NCBI RefSeq assembly: GCF_036568665.1 | Contig: NZ_DATCSD010000081.1 | Location: 1 to 64,000, forward strand | DNA: 64,000 nt | Source of the DNA: Ohtaekwangia sp036568665 | GTDB taxonomy: Bacteria > Bacteroidota > Bacteroidia > Cytophagales > Cyclobacteriaceae | Reading direction: 5' to 3' | Shown: piece by piece, positions 10,001 to 18,965 of the stretch | How positions within the stretch are numbered: the first letter of the stretch is position 1 | Layout: each line of letters begins with the position of its first letter | Notes under the pieces: generated by a model | Told to the model about the DNA's origin: nothing | Seen by the model: the letters and a program-made list of their open reading frames with translations, nothing else | Database searches by the model: none | Made by a program: the position numbers and the translations under genes

Positions 10001-11273
10001 CTTCTACCAGATTCAGCTCTACTAAATAGCGGTAGAGGTTATCGCGCTCACCCCCCATGTGCTGATGAAGTATAGCTGCCTTTTTATCCCATATCTTTTC
10101 TTCTGTCGGCTGATCATCGTGCAGCAGTTCGCGATAGAATGCCGAGAATTTTTCCTCGGAGCCGCGGGCTGTCAATACATTATTTACACATGCCAGAAAA
10201 TCATAGCCGGTGGTTCCCTGTATCGGCCACGCGGGTAATGTTTCATTCGCCTGCAATATCTTTTCCACCACTATATATACTTTTTCGCCTGCCAGATTCC
10301 GCAGGCGCTCCAGGTATTGTGTGGGATCATACAACCCATCGATGTGATCGACACGAAGCCCCTGAAATATACCATCATCAATCAGTGTTTTTATCAACCG
10401 GTGATATTGCTCAAAAACACGTTCGTGCTGCATGTTCACACCAATCAGGTGTGTAATGGTAAAGAACCTCCGGAAATTTATTTTCTCATCTGATTTCTGC
10501 CAGGCATCGAGTTTATAGTTTTGCTCCGCAAGGATAGTGCGCAGTTGTTCGGTGTGTTCATTTATAGTGGTAATGCGCTTATCGATATAGGTGCGCACAT
10601 CCGTGTTGTTCATCAAAGCATCTACCTGCAGCAGCAGTTCGTGCCAGCGCAACGTATAAGCCAGTGCATCATCAATCTGGTGTAATGCTGCGATCTGTTC
10701 TACCAGTAAACGGATCGCTTCCGGTGCATACTCGGCAGAAAGCAACGTAGCATACGAGCGCGGATGCAGCGGATACGTGCTGTCGTAATACCGAAACACC
10801 AGTCGCTGCCCTATATATTCCACTTGCAGTTCCTGGTTGAACAACACATCATCCAGCGGATTACCCAGAAACGGAAGGATCAGTCTTCCCTGAAAAAATT
10901 CACTCGTCCACGCCAGATCAAAGAACGAAGCATATACCGAATACCGGCCTTTTTCCAATACATCCATCAACCATATATTGTTGGGATGAACTGCCATATG
11001 ATTGGGCACTATATCCTGTATCCATTGTATACCGGCCTGCCGGAGTCGCCTGCTGATAGTACGCAGCTGTTCTTCGGTTCCGATCTCCGGATTGATGCGC
11101 AGCGGATTAACGATATCGTATCCGTGCGTGCTGCCCGGCACTGCTTCAAATACAGGAGACGCATATATAGTGCCTATACCCAGTTTCTCCAGGTACGGAA
11201 TGATATTCTCAAAATCGCTAAACGTAAATTGCTGATGAAACTGTATGCGATATGTTGACACCGGGTTAACCAT
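7056..11273 (-). CDS. treY: Natural fusion: maltooligosyltrehalose synthase (TreY) + 4-alpha-glucanotransferase (MalQ)
   Basis: A 1405-residue cytoplasmic enzyme. Residues 1 to about 900 are TreY, a GH13 enzyme that turns the reducing end of a maltodextrin into a trehalosyl unit. Markers are STYRIQFHQQFTF, the nucleophile region RVDHIDGLYDP (near 309), the acid VVEKIL (near 336) and THDTKRGED (near 578). Residues from about 910 on are MalQ (GH77), with GILLHITSLPSQFGIGDLG, IRLDHFRAFAGYWE (near 1200), VAEDLGE (near 1247) and THDNNTTRGW (near 1302). All catalytic acids are present in both halves. I chose the ATG at 11273, giving an 8-base overlap with treZ; a TTG at 11294 is a weaker choice. 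MalQ could rebuild long chains from the short ones left by TreY and TreZ. Confidence 0.95.
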   Translation of the reverse strand: MVNPVSTYRIQFHQQFTFSDFENIIPYLEKLGIGTIYASPVFEAVPGSTHGYDIVNPLRINPEIGTEEQLRTISRRLRQAGIQWIQDIVPNHMAVHPNNIWLMDVLEKGRYSVYASFFDLAWTSEFFQGRLILPFLGNPLDDVLFNQELQVEYIGQRLVFRYYDSTYPLHPRSYATLLSAEYAPEAIRLLVEQIAALHQIDDALAYTLRWHELLLQVDALMNNTDVRTYIDKRITTINEHTEQLRTILAEQNYKLDAWQKSDEKINFRRFFTITHLIGVNMQHERVFEQYHRLIKTLIDDGIFQGLRVDHIDGLYDPTQYLERLRNLAGEKVYIVVEKILQANETLPAWPIQGTTGYDFLACVNNVLTARGSEEKFSAFYRELLHDDQPTEEKIWDKKAAILHQHMGGERDNLYRYLVELNLVEDAVWKSIDPEDVKNTIAEFLIRCPVYRYYGNRMPLEEKEAAAVHAIFENIRTHNPALVLAADIVEDILLVQPQKGNEEYNESALKFYMRCMQFTGPLMAKGVEDTLMYTYNRFVGHNEVGDSPVFFGMTRDMFHLHMSNRQARWPMTMNATATHDTKRGEDVRTRLNVLTELADDWITAVKEWQEMNACIKQNGMPDANDEYFIYQTLVGAFPFVPEEDIEERMTAYLIKSLREAKRHSQWAAPNEAYEKATTDFIHQLLQTKRRFWKSFEKFQKTVADFGIVHSLIQVLLKFTCPGIPDIYQGCECWDLSLVDPDNRRPVEYTRRMQVLEEIETSQSGDPSDLIDSLWDSRENAHIKLWLTYVLVHERTVSPDLFASGEYIPLAVEGMYKDHILAFARRHKKTWYIVVVPLYLATICAQQRRNPATLNWKDTRVVIPAEAPDIVQNILSGTKGKHPGRLEVKSIFHPFPLAMLKLVSTPKQRKAGILLHITSLPSQFGIGDLGPEAYAFADFLYRSRQTYWQVLPINPTEEANHYSPYSANSSMAGNILLISPELLIGDRLLARQEVESHYLPTDRTVNFAGALKAKEHLLEKAWQVFQQGNHDALQKGFDRFIEREAYWLDDYALYIVLKAQHAQRCWCDWPAAYRQRDAHALKEFSQHHAESIRKEKWLQFIFARQWKRLRAYCASLDIQLFGDLPFYLCYDSADVWSHPEIFSLNEQRGMQAIAGVPPDYFNENGQLWGMPVYNWNELRKSNYEWWIQRIKRNVELFDLIRLDHFRAFAGYWEVPAGEQTAINGQWKKGPGADLFNTLQQSLGSLPFVAEDLGEITEDVDQLREAFQLPGMKVLQFAVSDSISNSLYTPHNYTNTNFIVYTGTHDNNTTRGWYRNDLKRTHQKRLSAYAGIPIRDNNVHTAMIRLAYSSVARTAIIPMQDILGAGEETRMNIPGSTAANWLWRLQPGKITPAMEEELRTLVVLYNRG

Positions 11274-13113
11274 AGGTGGACGTGTAAAGAACAATGGAAC
11301 GTGGTGGCAGTGTAATAACGGATGGCTCCCATAACGAATCGGGAGATGCCGAAGGACCTAAATATACCGGATCAGCAGAGTCGAGTATCTTTTGCCAACG
11401 GTAACCCCAGTCGATGGTAAAGGGTTGCAATATATCGGAGAAGTTCATGAGGCAGCGAACGTGATGTTCGTGATGCCACCGGTGAAGCTGCAAGGTATTG
11501 TTTGCTTCATCGCATTGTACTTCCAGTTGTTTTCGGTTGAGATAGCGCAGGGCCGGTTGTTCTTTACGCAAGGCGATAAGTCGCTTATAGAATGAGAGCA
11601 ATACTGCATGTGTATCCTGCTCGATAAGATCCCATTGAAGTTTTGATTGCAGGAATGTTATTTCCGACTGCGGGTCAGGCGCTTCGCCTGCTATATGAAA
11701 GGACGCAAACTCTTCTTTGCGACCGTTGCGTATAGCATGTACCAGTTCTTCATCGCTATGACTAACAAAGTACAGGAATGGGTTGGTTTCGCCATACTCC
11801 TCGCCCATAAACAGTAAAGGTAAATACGGACTCACCAACGTAGCACCGGCCATTAACTTCACGGTTTCAAAATCGGTGAGTTGAAAAGTGCGTTCACCCA
11901 TCATGCGGTTACCTACCTGGTCGTGATTCTGTGAGAATACAACGAACTGATGTCCGGGGTTTTCATCCACGCGGCTGCCAAATGTTTTCTGCCGATGGGG
12001 TGAATATATACCGGTATATATATAGGCATCGCGATAGGTTTTTGCCAGGTGGCTTATGCCTTCAAAGTCGGTATAATAACCGGTGCGCTCCTGTCCGGTG
12101 CACACTCGCAGCGCATGGTGAAATTCATCGTTCCATTGGGCATCCATACCATAGCCTCCATTCTCATACGGAGTAATAAACCGATTGTCGTTGAGATCCA
12201 CTTCGGTTATGAGGTGGTGCATACTCCACGATTCATGTATATATTGATCTACATGCTGTCGCATTTCGCGCAGTATATGAACCGGGCCAAAATCTTTAAT
12301 CGCATGCGCGGCATCGATACGAAGGGCATCAATATGAAAATCCCTGAACCACATTAACGCATTCTCTATAAAATAATGCCGCACGCCATCGCTCCAGGCA
12401 TCATCAAAATTGATGGCGTTTCCCCAGGGGGTTTTATACTTGTCGGTAAAATAGGGAGCAAATTGCCGGATATAGTTTCCTTCCGGCCCGAGGTGATTAT
12501 ATACTACATCGAGCACTACGGCCAGGCCATGCGTGTGGCAAACATCTACCAGGTATTGCAGGTTTTGCGCTCCGCCATAGGAGTGCTGCACAGCAAATGG
12601 AAACACACCATCGTATCCCCAGTTACGATCGCCCGGGAACTGCGCCACCGGCATGATCTCTATCGCTGTTATACCCAACGAGAGCAGATACGGAATTTTT
12701 GTTTCAATAGCGCGAAATGTACCCTTATCAGTAAAGACGCCTGTATGAAGTTCATAAAATATATACTCATCCAGTGCTATATTTTTCCATAGCTTGTCCG
12801 TCCACGAAAAGTGTTGCAGATCTATAGCCTGCGAAGGGCCGTGCACACCTCCGGGTTGTGAGAGCGATGCCGGATCTGGAAATTCTTTGGTATCATCCAG
12901 TATAAAACTATATAGATCCTTAGGTCGGAGCTGCCGGGTTATACCATACCAGTAACCGTACTCCTGCTGTTGCAAGCGCAAAAGTTTATTGTTATCGAGT
13001 GTGCGCAGACAAACTTTTTTTGCAAGCGGTGCCCACACAAGTATTTCGGCTTCACCTGCGGCGTTGAAATTTACGCCTATCGATCGCCTGCTATGGTCAG
13101 GTGTTTTTATCAT
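11266..13113 (-). CDS. treZ: Maltooligosyltrehalose trehalohydrolase
   Basis: A 615-residue GH13 enzyme that releases free trehalose from maltooligosyltrehalose, the product of TreY. An N-terminal CBM48-like domain (residues 10-95) precedes the barrel. Diagnostic stretches are FYELHTGVFTDKGTF, GDRNWGYDGVFPFA and VVYNHLGPEGNY. The catalytic residues are Asp near 266 (LRIDAAHAI), Glu near 302 (LITEVDLND) and Asp near 396 (SQNHDQVGNR). The length is normal for the family. It overlaps glgX upstream by 17 bases and treY downstream by 8, which suggests translational coupling in one operon. Confidence 0.96.
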   Translation of the reverse strand: MIKTPDHSRRSIGVNFNAAGEAEILVWAPLAKKVCLRTLDNNKLLRLQQQEYGYWYGITRQLRPKDLYSFILDDTKEFPDPASLSQPGGVHGPSQAIDLQHFSWTDKLWKNIALDEYIFYELHTGVFTDKGTFRAIETKIPYLLSLGITAIEIMPVAQFPGDRNWGYDGVFPFAVQHSYGGAQNLQYLVDVCHTHGLAVVLDVVYNHLGPEGNYIRQFAPYFTDKYKTPWGNAINFDDAWSDGVRHYFIENALMWFRDFHIDALRIDAAHAIKDFGPVHILREMRQHVDQYIHESWSMHHLITEVDLNDNRFITPYENGGYGMDAQWNDEFHHALRVCTGQERTGYYTDFEGISHLAKTYRDAYIYTGIYSPHRQKTFGSRVDENPGHQFVVFSQNHDQVGNRMMGERTFQLTDFETVKLMAGATLVSPYLPLLFMGEEYGETNPFLYFVSHSDEELVHAIRNGRKEEFASFHIAGEAPDPQSEITFLQSKLQWDLIEQDTHAVLLSFYKRLIALRKEQPALRYLNRKQLEVQCDEANNTLQLHRWHHEHHVRCLMNFSDILQPFTIDWGYRWQKILDSADPVYLGPSASPDSLWEPSVITLPPRSIVLYTSTYG

Positions 13114-15277
13114 AGATAATGGGGTGTTGCAGCAGGAGGATTGAACGTCCTTCTACCGATATACTACTGCCAGCTTCATATACTTTGCCTTCGCCTACTA
13201 CACCTTTCGCGGTGTTCAGTAATTCGATCCATTGCCTGCCATATTTTGCCGGAGGTAATTTATACTTCAGTACTTCGTGATGCGCATTAAAGATCAGGAA
13301 GAAGCTATCGTCTATAAGCTGTTCTCCTTTCGGCCCCGGTGTATGTATACCCCGGCCATTGAGGAATACACTCAGCGACTTGGCAAAATCGTGCGTCCAA
13401 TGTTCTTCATTCATTTCTATCCCATCGGGCAGAAACCAGGCTATATCTTCGAGCCCAATACCTTTAATGGGTAATCCCTGGAACCAACGTCTGCGACAGA
13501 ACACCGGATGATTTTTTCGCAGGGCAATCAGTTGTCGCGTAAACTCCAGCAGTTCATAATCGGCCTCTTTCCAGTTGATCCATGATATATCATTATCCTG
13601 GCAATATGCATTGTTATTACCTCGTTGTGTGCGACTGAGTTCATCGCCTGCCAGCAACATCGGCACTCCTTGCGACAGGAATAATGTAGTGAGTAAATTT
13701 CGTTGCTGTCGCTTGCGTAAAGCAATCACCAAAGTGTCTTGTGAAGGACCTTCCTCTCCACAGTTCCACGAACGATTATGATTCTCGCCATCGTTGTTGT
13801 CTTCACCATTTGCTTCGTTATGCTTTTCGTTATACGATACCAGGTCGTTTAACGTAAAGCCATCATGCGCAGTAATAAAATTTATACTGGCTGTAGGACT
13901 GCGATAATCACCTTCATATAAATCTGAGCTTCCTGTAAACCGCTGGGCAAATTCACCCAGCATACTATCAGCACCCCGCCAGAAGTCGCGCATGCAGTCT
14001 CTGTATTTACCATTCCACTCCGCCCAGTCAGACGGAAACTTACCCACCTGGTAACCTCCTTCCCCTATATCCCACGGTTCGGCTATCAGTTTTACCTGCG
14101 ATATAACAGGATCCTGGTGTATAATATCAAAGAAGGCACTCAGCTTATTTACCTCGTGCAACTCCCGGGCCAGTGCAGAAGCAAGGTCAAAACGAAAACC
14201 ATCTACATGCATCTCCAGTATCCAGTATCGTAAGCTGTCCATCATCAGGCGCAATACATTCGGCAGATTGGCATTGAGTGTATTGCCCGTGCCGGTATAA
14301 TCCATATAGAAACGTTTGTCTTCCGCTACCAGGCGATAGTAACTTTCGTTATCAACTCCGCGGAAACAAAGTGTAGGTCCCATGTGATTACCCTCTGCTG
14401 TATGATTATATACTACATCGAGTATCACCTCTATATTTGCCTTGTGCAGTTCCTTCACCATGTTCTTAAATTCCTTTACCTGGTCGCCCTGCACACCACT
14501 GCCGGAGTAACGCACTTCGGGCGCAAAGAAGCCGATCGTGTTATAGCCCCAGTAATTGGTGAGGCCTTTCTCCACTAAATGCCGATCAGCAATAAAGTGA
14601 TGCACCGGCATAAGCTCGATAGAAGTAACACCTAATTTTTCCAGATACTCGATCGTTACAGGATGTGCGAGTGCTGCATACGTGCCACGTATAGCCTCGG
14701 GTATATCCGGATGCCGCATGGTAAAACCACGCACGTGCATTTCGTAAATGATGGATTGGTGATAGGGTATCCTGGGAGGTTTATCATCTCCCCAATCAAA
14801 CTTCGGATCAATCACAACGCACTTCGGTAAATACGAAGCACTATCAAGTTCGCTATAGCTGAGGTCTTCTTCTTTGTGCCCAACTTCATAGCCGAAGAGG
14901 GAATCACTCCATTCAATTTTACCGGCTATCGCCTTGGCATACGGATCGAGCAACAACTTGGACGGATTGAACCGCTGGCCATTTTTCGGATCGTATGTAC
15001 CGCTCACCCGGTAGCCATAGAGTTGTCCTGGCTTCAGGCCAGGTATATATATATGCCATACCTGGTGCGATCGCTCTGCCATCTTGATCCGCGCAGACTC
15101 CGCTTCGTCTTTCGGAGTTTTGAATAAACATAAGTCTACACCGGTAGCCTTGTCGGCATAGACTGCAAAATTTACTCCGTTGCCATCCCATGTCGCACCC
15201 AGCGGATAGGGATTTCCCGGATAGGTTTTTACTTTGGGTATAGGTATGGTTTCTACATCGGGTTGTCTAATGCTCAT
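13097..15277 (-). CDS. glgX: Glycogen debranching enzyme (GlgX/TreX, isoamylase type)
   Basis: A 726-residue GH13_11 enzyme that cleaves alpha-1,6 branches in glycogen or limit dextrins. An N-terminal CBM48 domain (about 20-120: GNPYPLGATWDGNGVNFAVY) is followed by the barrel. Catalytic residues are Asp near 363 (VDGFRFDLAS), Glu near 398 (LIAEPWDIGEGGYQVG) and Asp near 471 (TAHDGFTLND). In many trehalose operons this enzyme is called TreX and supplies linear maltodextrin for TreY, which fits the position here. It overlaps treZ by 17 bases and the GH57 gene by 11. Confidence 0.95.
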   Translation of the reverse strand: MSIRQPDVETIPIPKVKTYPGNPYPLGATWDGNGVNFAVYADKATGVDLCLFKTPKDEAESARIKMAERSHQVWHIYIPGLKPGQLYGYRVSGTYDPKNGQRFNPSKLLLDPYAKAIAGKIEWSDSLFGYEVGHKEEDLSYSELDSASYLPKCVVIDPKFDWGDDKPPRIPYHQSIIYEMHVRGFTMRHPDIPEAIRGTYAALAHPVTIEYLEKLGVTSIELMPVHHFIADRHLVEKGLTNYWGYNTIGFFAPEVRYSGSGVQGDQVKEFKNMVKELHKANIEVILDVVYNHTAEGNHMGPTLCFRGVDNESYYRLVAEDKRFYMDYTGTGNTLNANLPNVLRLMMDSLRYWILEMHVDGFRFDLASALARELHEVNKLSAFFDIIHQDPVISQVKLIAEPWDIGEGGYQVGKFPSDWAEWNGKYRDCMRDFWRGADSMLGEFAQRFTGSSDLYEGDYRSPTASINFITAHDGFTLNDLVSYNEKHNEANGEDNNDGENHNRSWNCGEEGPSQDTLVIALRKRQQRNLLTTLFLSQGVPMLLAGDELSRTQRGNNNAYCQDNDISWINWKEADYELLEFTRQLIALRKNHPVFCRRRWFQGLPIKGIGLEDIAWFLPDGIEMNEEHWTHDFAKSLSVFLNGRGIHTPGPKGEQLIDDSFFLIFNAHHEVLKYKLPPAKYGRQWIELLNTAKGVVGEGKVYEAGSSISVEGRSILLLQHPIIYDKNT

Positions 15278-16568
15278 AAGTGTTTTCCAAATTCATAGCC
15301 CAGGTGGGAACGTGCAAGTCTCTTCGCTCTGCTTCTGACTGTATCGCACCGGCTTTTTTATTGCTTACCGGGTGGCGTTCATGCTTGCTTACCTGGTAAG
15401 CAAAATCATTCAGCACATTCATATAGTTCATGAATGCTTCATACGGAGAGGGATACGGACTGAAGTATGCATGTACATTCCCATCATCATTCTTTTTCGT
15501 TGACATATAGTAAAAATGATCGCTCGTCTGCAGCCAGCGCCAGCGCTCCAGCAGTTCCGGATCATCGAGTTCTTTTATATCCTGCTCCATCTTTACCAAT
15601 GTATCAAAGGCATCGCGTTGCATATCGTTACCCAGCCATGCCGTTAGATCGCGCTCCTGGTCGGCCCATGATATATAGTAAGGCACAGACAATACATCGT
15701 GTGGTTTTACCTGTTGTATAACTTCAGAGGGTGTCGCCATCCGAAAGCGTTTTTGCTTCGCTATATTTTTCAACAGCGATTCCAGAAATTTCAGAATGCC
15801 GGTGTTGCGCTTCTGATGTTCACCAAACGTTTCATAGTCCATGGCCAGCACTACCAGATTCTCGCGTGCCGGTATACCATTCAGCCACGTCATATACTTC
15901 TCTACGGTAAGTCGCTGGTTCTGTTGATTGAAGCGAAAAGCTATATCATCGCTGAGATGATAGTTGCGTAAAAATATCTTGAGTCCCTGCTGGTCGGGAT
16001 GCTGGTATAAATGATGCGGGCTGCGATGCTGCAATACGCGTTCTATACCATCGGTAAATATACCGTTGAATCCGAGTGCTTCCACGCGCTTGCCTATATC
16101 ATCGCTATAGATCAATTCTGTATTGCGAAAAACAGCAGGCCGCACACCAAAGTGTTCATGAAGCTTGGCCGCATGATCGAGCACCTGCATTTCAAATTCA
16201 TCGCCCGGCATAATGCATGCAAGCGAATGATGATCGGTCTCCGATAAAAATTCAACGGACCCGGTAGACGCCAGGTCGCGAAAACTGTCGAGCACTTCCG
16301 GAGTATATTCCCGAAACTGATCGATGCATACACCGGATATGGAAAACGTAATTTTGATCTGTGGATATTCGCGAACAAGTTTCAGCAGCAATGCATTGGT
16401 GGGTAAATAACATTCCTGCGCGATGCGTTCGGTGATGAGTTTGTTTTGCCGGTTATCAAAATACTCGGCACTTGATCCGATATCAAAAAAACGAAACGGG
16501 CGTAATCGTCTTGGCTGATGTACCTGGAAATACAAAACCAGGTGTTGGGTTGATTCAATTAAGTTCAT
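15267..16568 (-). CDS. GH57 family alpha-glucan hydrolase or transferase
   Basis: A 433-residue protein of glycoside hydrolase family 57. It opens with the first conserved block (LVLYFQVHQPRR). The nucleophile lies in FRNTELIYSDD (Glu near 150) and the acid/base in LAMDYETFGEH (Asp near 243). No signal peptide is present, so it should act in the cytoplasm. Family 57 holds alpha-amylases, 4-alpha-glucanotransferases and branching enzymes; the short length fits an amylase better than a branching enzyme, but I cannot decide. It pairs with the upstream GT4 gene (14-base overlap), a pairing that suggests a joint role in making or trimming an internal glucan. Confidence 0.9.
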   Translation of the reverse strand: MNLIESTQHLVLYFQVHQPRRLRPFRFFDIGSSAEYFDNRQNKLITERIAQECYLPTNALLLKLVREYPQIKITFSISGVCIDQFREYTPEVLDSFRDLASTGSVEFLSETDHHSLACIMPGDEFEMQVLDHAAKLHEHFGVRPAVFRNTELIYSDDIGKRVEALGFNGIFTDGIERVLQHRSPHHLYQHPDQQGLKIFLRNYHLSDDIAFRFNQQNQRLTVEKYMTWLNGIPARENLVVLAMDYETFGEHQKRNTGILKFLESLLKNIAKQKRFRMATPSEVIQQVKPHDVLSVPYYISWADQERDLTAWLGNDMQRDAFDTLVKMEQDIKELDDPELLERWRWLQTSDHFYYMSTKKNDDGNVHAYFSPYPSPYEAFMNYMNVLNDFAYQVSKHERHPVSNKKAGAIQSEAERRDLHVPTWAMNLENTYEH

Positions 16569-17901
16569 GATATATCGTTTTAATTTTCTTGGCTGCTTTT
16601 TCCCACGTCATGTCTTTGATCTCGTTGAAGCTGTTCTTCTTCAAGGTATAGGATAAACTTTCATACGCTAACAAATTGCAGATCGCATCTGCGAGTGCAT
16701 CGATGTTCCAAAAGTCAACTTTAATAGCATGCGGCATCACTTCAGCAACGCCCGACTGATTGGATACAATAACCGGTACGCCCGCCTGTATGGCCTCCAA
16801 GGGTGTTATACCAAACGGTTCTGATACCGATGGCATCACATATACATTCGACACAGCCCAAACTTTATCAACACTTTCACCTCGAAGGAAACCGGTAAAA
16901 TGAAATTTTGATGAAAGTCTTAACTGTGCCACTCGTTCAACAACCTGCGGAAAAAGGTCCCCGGACCCGGCCATAACAAAATGTACATCCGGAAATTTTT
17001 CCAGGACTTTTCGCGCAGCTTCTATAAAATAAAACGGACCTTTTTGATAAGTAAGTCGTCCGAGAAATGTTACCACCTTTACATCGCGAAGCGGCTCATA
17101 GGCCGACAGTGCTTCATACCGTTCGCGTGGTGTTATACCATTATGTGTAACATCTACCTTAGCCGCTTTTACATCGTAACGCGACATCAGTATTTTCTTC
17201 GTCCAGTTACTTACGGCTACAATACGATCGGCTTTATCTATACCTTCTTTCTCGATAGCATATACCTCCTGATCAACGCGCTCACCGGAGCGATCGAACT
17301 CGGTAGAGTGTACATGCACAATGAGCGGTTTGCCACTTACTTCGCTCGCTGCTATACCTGCCGGAAACGTCATCCAGTCGTGTGCATGGATCACATCAAA
17401 ACTATATTTCTCTGCCAGCACCGCTGCAACCTCTGCCAGTTGTTTAGTCTCCTGCATAAGATCCGGTCCATATACTCCCGAAAATGTATGTGTAAACGAA
17501 TCTATGATCTCTACTTCTTCTTCCACTTCGGTTATCACGGGATCAAGTTGATAGCTCCAGCTTTCCATTGCTACTACCGGAGTCTGATAGCGCACCGAAC
17601 GATAGGGTGACAGATGCGACTCTACTTCTATGGTCGTAATATGTATGCGTTCTCCGTATAGTGTTTCACCTGCTTCTTCTTTCGTGATCTTTACCATGCA
17701 CTGCCGCCTAGTTTCGATCGGCACTTTTCCAGCATCGATAAAATTTACAGTGGGTACATTTTCATTGCCATATAGCTTTGGTACAACAAACAAAATATCC
17801 ACACCTTCTTTACTCAATGATTTGGTCAGTCCATAGCAAGCGGTTCCAAGTCCACCGGATATGTGCGGAGGAAATTCCCAACCAAACATTAATACTCTCA
17901 T
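16555..17901 (-). CDS. GT4 glycosyltransferase, glycogen-synthase-like
   Basis: A 448-residue GT-B enzyme. The N-terminal domain begins MRVLMFGWEFPPHISGGLG, the nucleotide-sugar/acceptor loop typical of glycogen-synthase-like GT4 enzymes. The C-terminal domain has VVTFLGRLTYQKGP and the E-x7-E motif in SEPFGITPLEAIQAG. It probably extends or starts an alpha-glucan that the downstream enzymes convert to trehalose; no canonical GT5 glgA is in the window. I chose the ATG at 17901 because GAGGAGAAGG lies a few bases upstream; the frame stays open to a TTG at 17937. This is the first gene of the five-gene operon. Confidence 0.88.
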   Translation of the reverse strand: MRVLMFGWEFPPHISGGLGTACYGLTKSLSKEGVDILFVVPKLYGNENVPTVNFIDAGKVPIETRRQCMVKITKEEAGETLYGERIHITTIEVESHLSPYRSVRYQTPVVAMESWSYQLDPVITEVEEEVEIIDSFTHTFSGVYGPDLMQETKQLAEVAAVLAEKYSFDVIHAHDWMTFPAGIAASEVSGKPLIVHVHSTEFDRSGERVDQEVYAIEKEGIDKADRIVAVSNWTKKILMSRYDVKAAKVDVTHNGITPRERYEALSAYEPLRDVKVVTFLGRLTYQKGPFYFIEAARKVLEKFPDVHFVMAGSGDLFPQVVERVAQLRLSSKFHFTGFLRGESVDKVWAVSNVYVMPSVSEPFGITPLEAIQAGVPVIVSNQSGVAEVMPHAIKVDFWNIDALADAICNLLAYESLSYTLKKNSFNEIKDMTWEKAAKKIKTIYHELN

Positions 17902-18146
17902 AGCAGCCTTCTCCTCATAGTTTGTGTGTCCAGACAATTACTCAATTACCAAAAAATCGCAGCGCTATTAATTTCTTTAATTTTTATGCCAAGCGATAGC
18001 AAGTGCTCAATTTTATTTTCACGTTACAACGCCTGACCTATATATATTCAAATCTTTATACTTTCTTCATACTGCGATAACGATGTTTATACATGAAAGA
18101 TGTATAACTACAGGAGTATAGGAAGTGAGTCTGCTTAAAAAAATCT
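17902..18146. other. Intergenic region upstream of the glucan/trehalose operon
   Basis: An AT-rich 245-base gap holding the operon leader and the downstream end of surE. No exact promoter box or terminator hairpin was found. GAGGAGAAGG at about 17908-17917 (minus strand) is the likely ribosome binding site of the operon's first gene. Confidence 0.4.
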
Positions 18147-18881
18147 TTATGCTGTGGGAGTCTTCTGCAATACCTTCATCAATTCTGTTTCGTTGGTCAG
18201 ATCAAGACGCAACGGTGTAATGGAAACCAGGCCATTATCTATAGCCCAACGATCAGTACCTTCTTCGGCAGCTTCGAGTGGCACAACGGTAAACCAGTAA
18301 TGCTTGCGTCCCATCGGATCAGTGCCAGGTACAATCTTTCCATCGTATTGCTGCACGGCTTGTCGCGTCCATTTTATACCTACAGGATGTGGTGGAAAAT
18401 TTACATTCACTAAAGAGAGATCAGGATTCTCCAGTAATAACGCTAATGTTTTTTCTACGTAGGGTGCTAATGCATCGAAGTCGGGTTCTGCTTTACCGGC
18501 CGGCGTACTCAGTGCTATACCTTTCATACCTAATAACACGGCTTGCTTCGCTCCTGCCAGCGTACCGGAATGCCACATGGAGTTACCGAGGTTGGAGCCC
18601 ATATTTATACCTGACAGCACTACGTCTATATGCGACAAGTGTGAGCCGAGTGCCACGCAATCGGCCGGTGTACCATTGACACGATAGGCTTCTATATTTC
18701 CAAAATTAACGGGCGACTTTTTATAGAACAGCGGACGCGATGCTGTAATAGCATGGCCCATGGACGACTGCTCCACATCGGGCGCTACTACGCGAACTTC
18801 TCCGAAGCGCGCTGCTATTTTAGCCAGGCTTGCTATACCCGGACTATAAATGCCATCATCGTTGGTGATCAGTATTTTCAT
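18147..18881 (-). CDS. surE: 5'/3'-nucleotidase SurE
   Basis: A 244-residue metal-dependent phosphatase that removes phosphate from nucleoside monophosphates and may help stationary-phase survival. The N-terminal ILITNDDGIYSPGI holds the Asp pair that binds metal, and VLSGINMGSNLG carries a metal-binding Asn and substrate loop. The length matches the family. I place the start at 18881, not at an upstream Met (18926), because AGGAGGAGG sits a few bases before it and family members begin at this point. It is divergent from the lipid kinase gene. Confidence 0.95.
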   Translation of the reverse strand: MKILITNDDGIYSPGIASLAKIAARFGEVRVVAPDVEQSSMGHAITASRPLFYKKSPVNFGNIEAYRVNGTPADCVALGSHLSHIDVVLSGINMGSNLGNSMWHSGTLAGAKQAVLLGMKGIALSTPAGKAEPDFDALAPYVEKTLALLLENPDLSLVNVNFPPHPVGIKWTRQAVQQYDGKIVPGTDPMGRKHYWFTVVPLEAAEEGTDRWAIDNGLVSITPLRLDLTNETELMKVLQKTPTA

Positions 18882-18886
18882 GTATA

Positions 18887-18896
18887 TCCTCCTCCT
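18887..18896 (-). promoter_or_regulatory. Strong ribosome binding site of surE
   Basis: On the minus strand AGGAGGAGG lies about 6 bases before the ATG at 18881. It is an unusually strong match for a Bacteroidota gene and decides the start. Confidence 0.75.
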
Positions 18897-18965
18897 GCGA
18901 CATATAATAATATTCATACCAGGCACTATAATTACTCACACAGTGACGCGAAAGATATACATACT

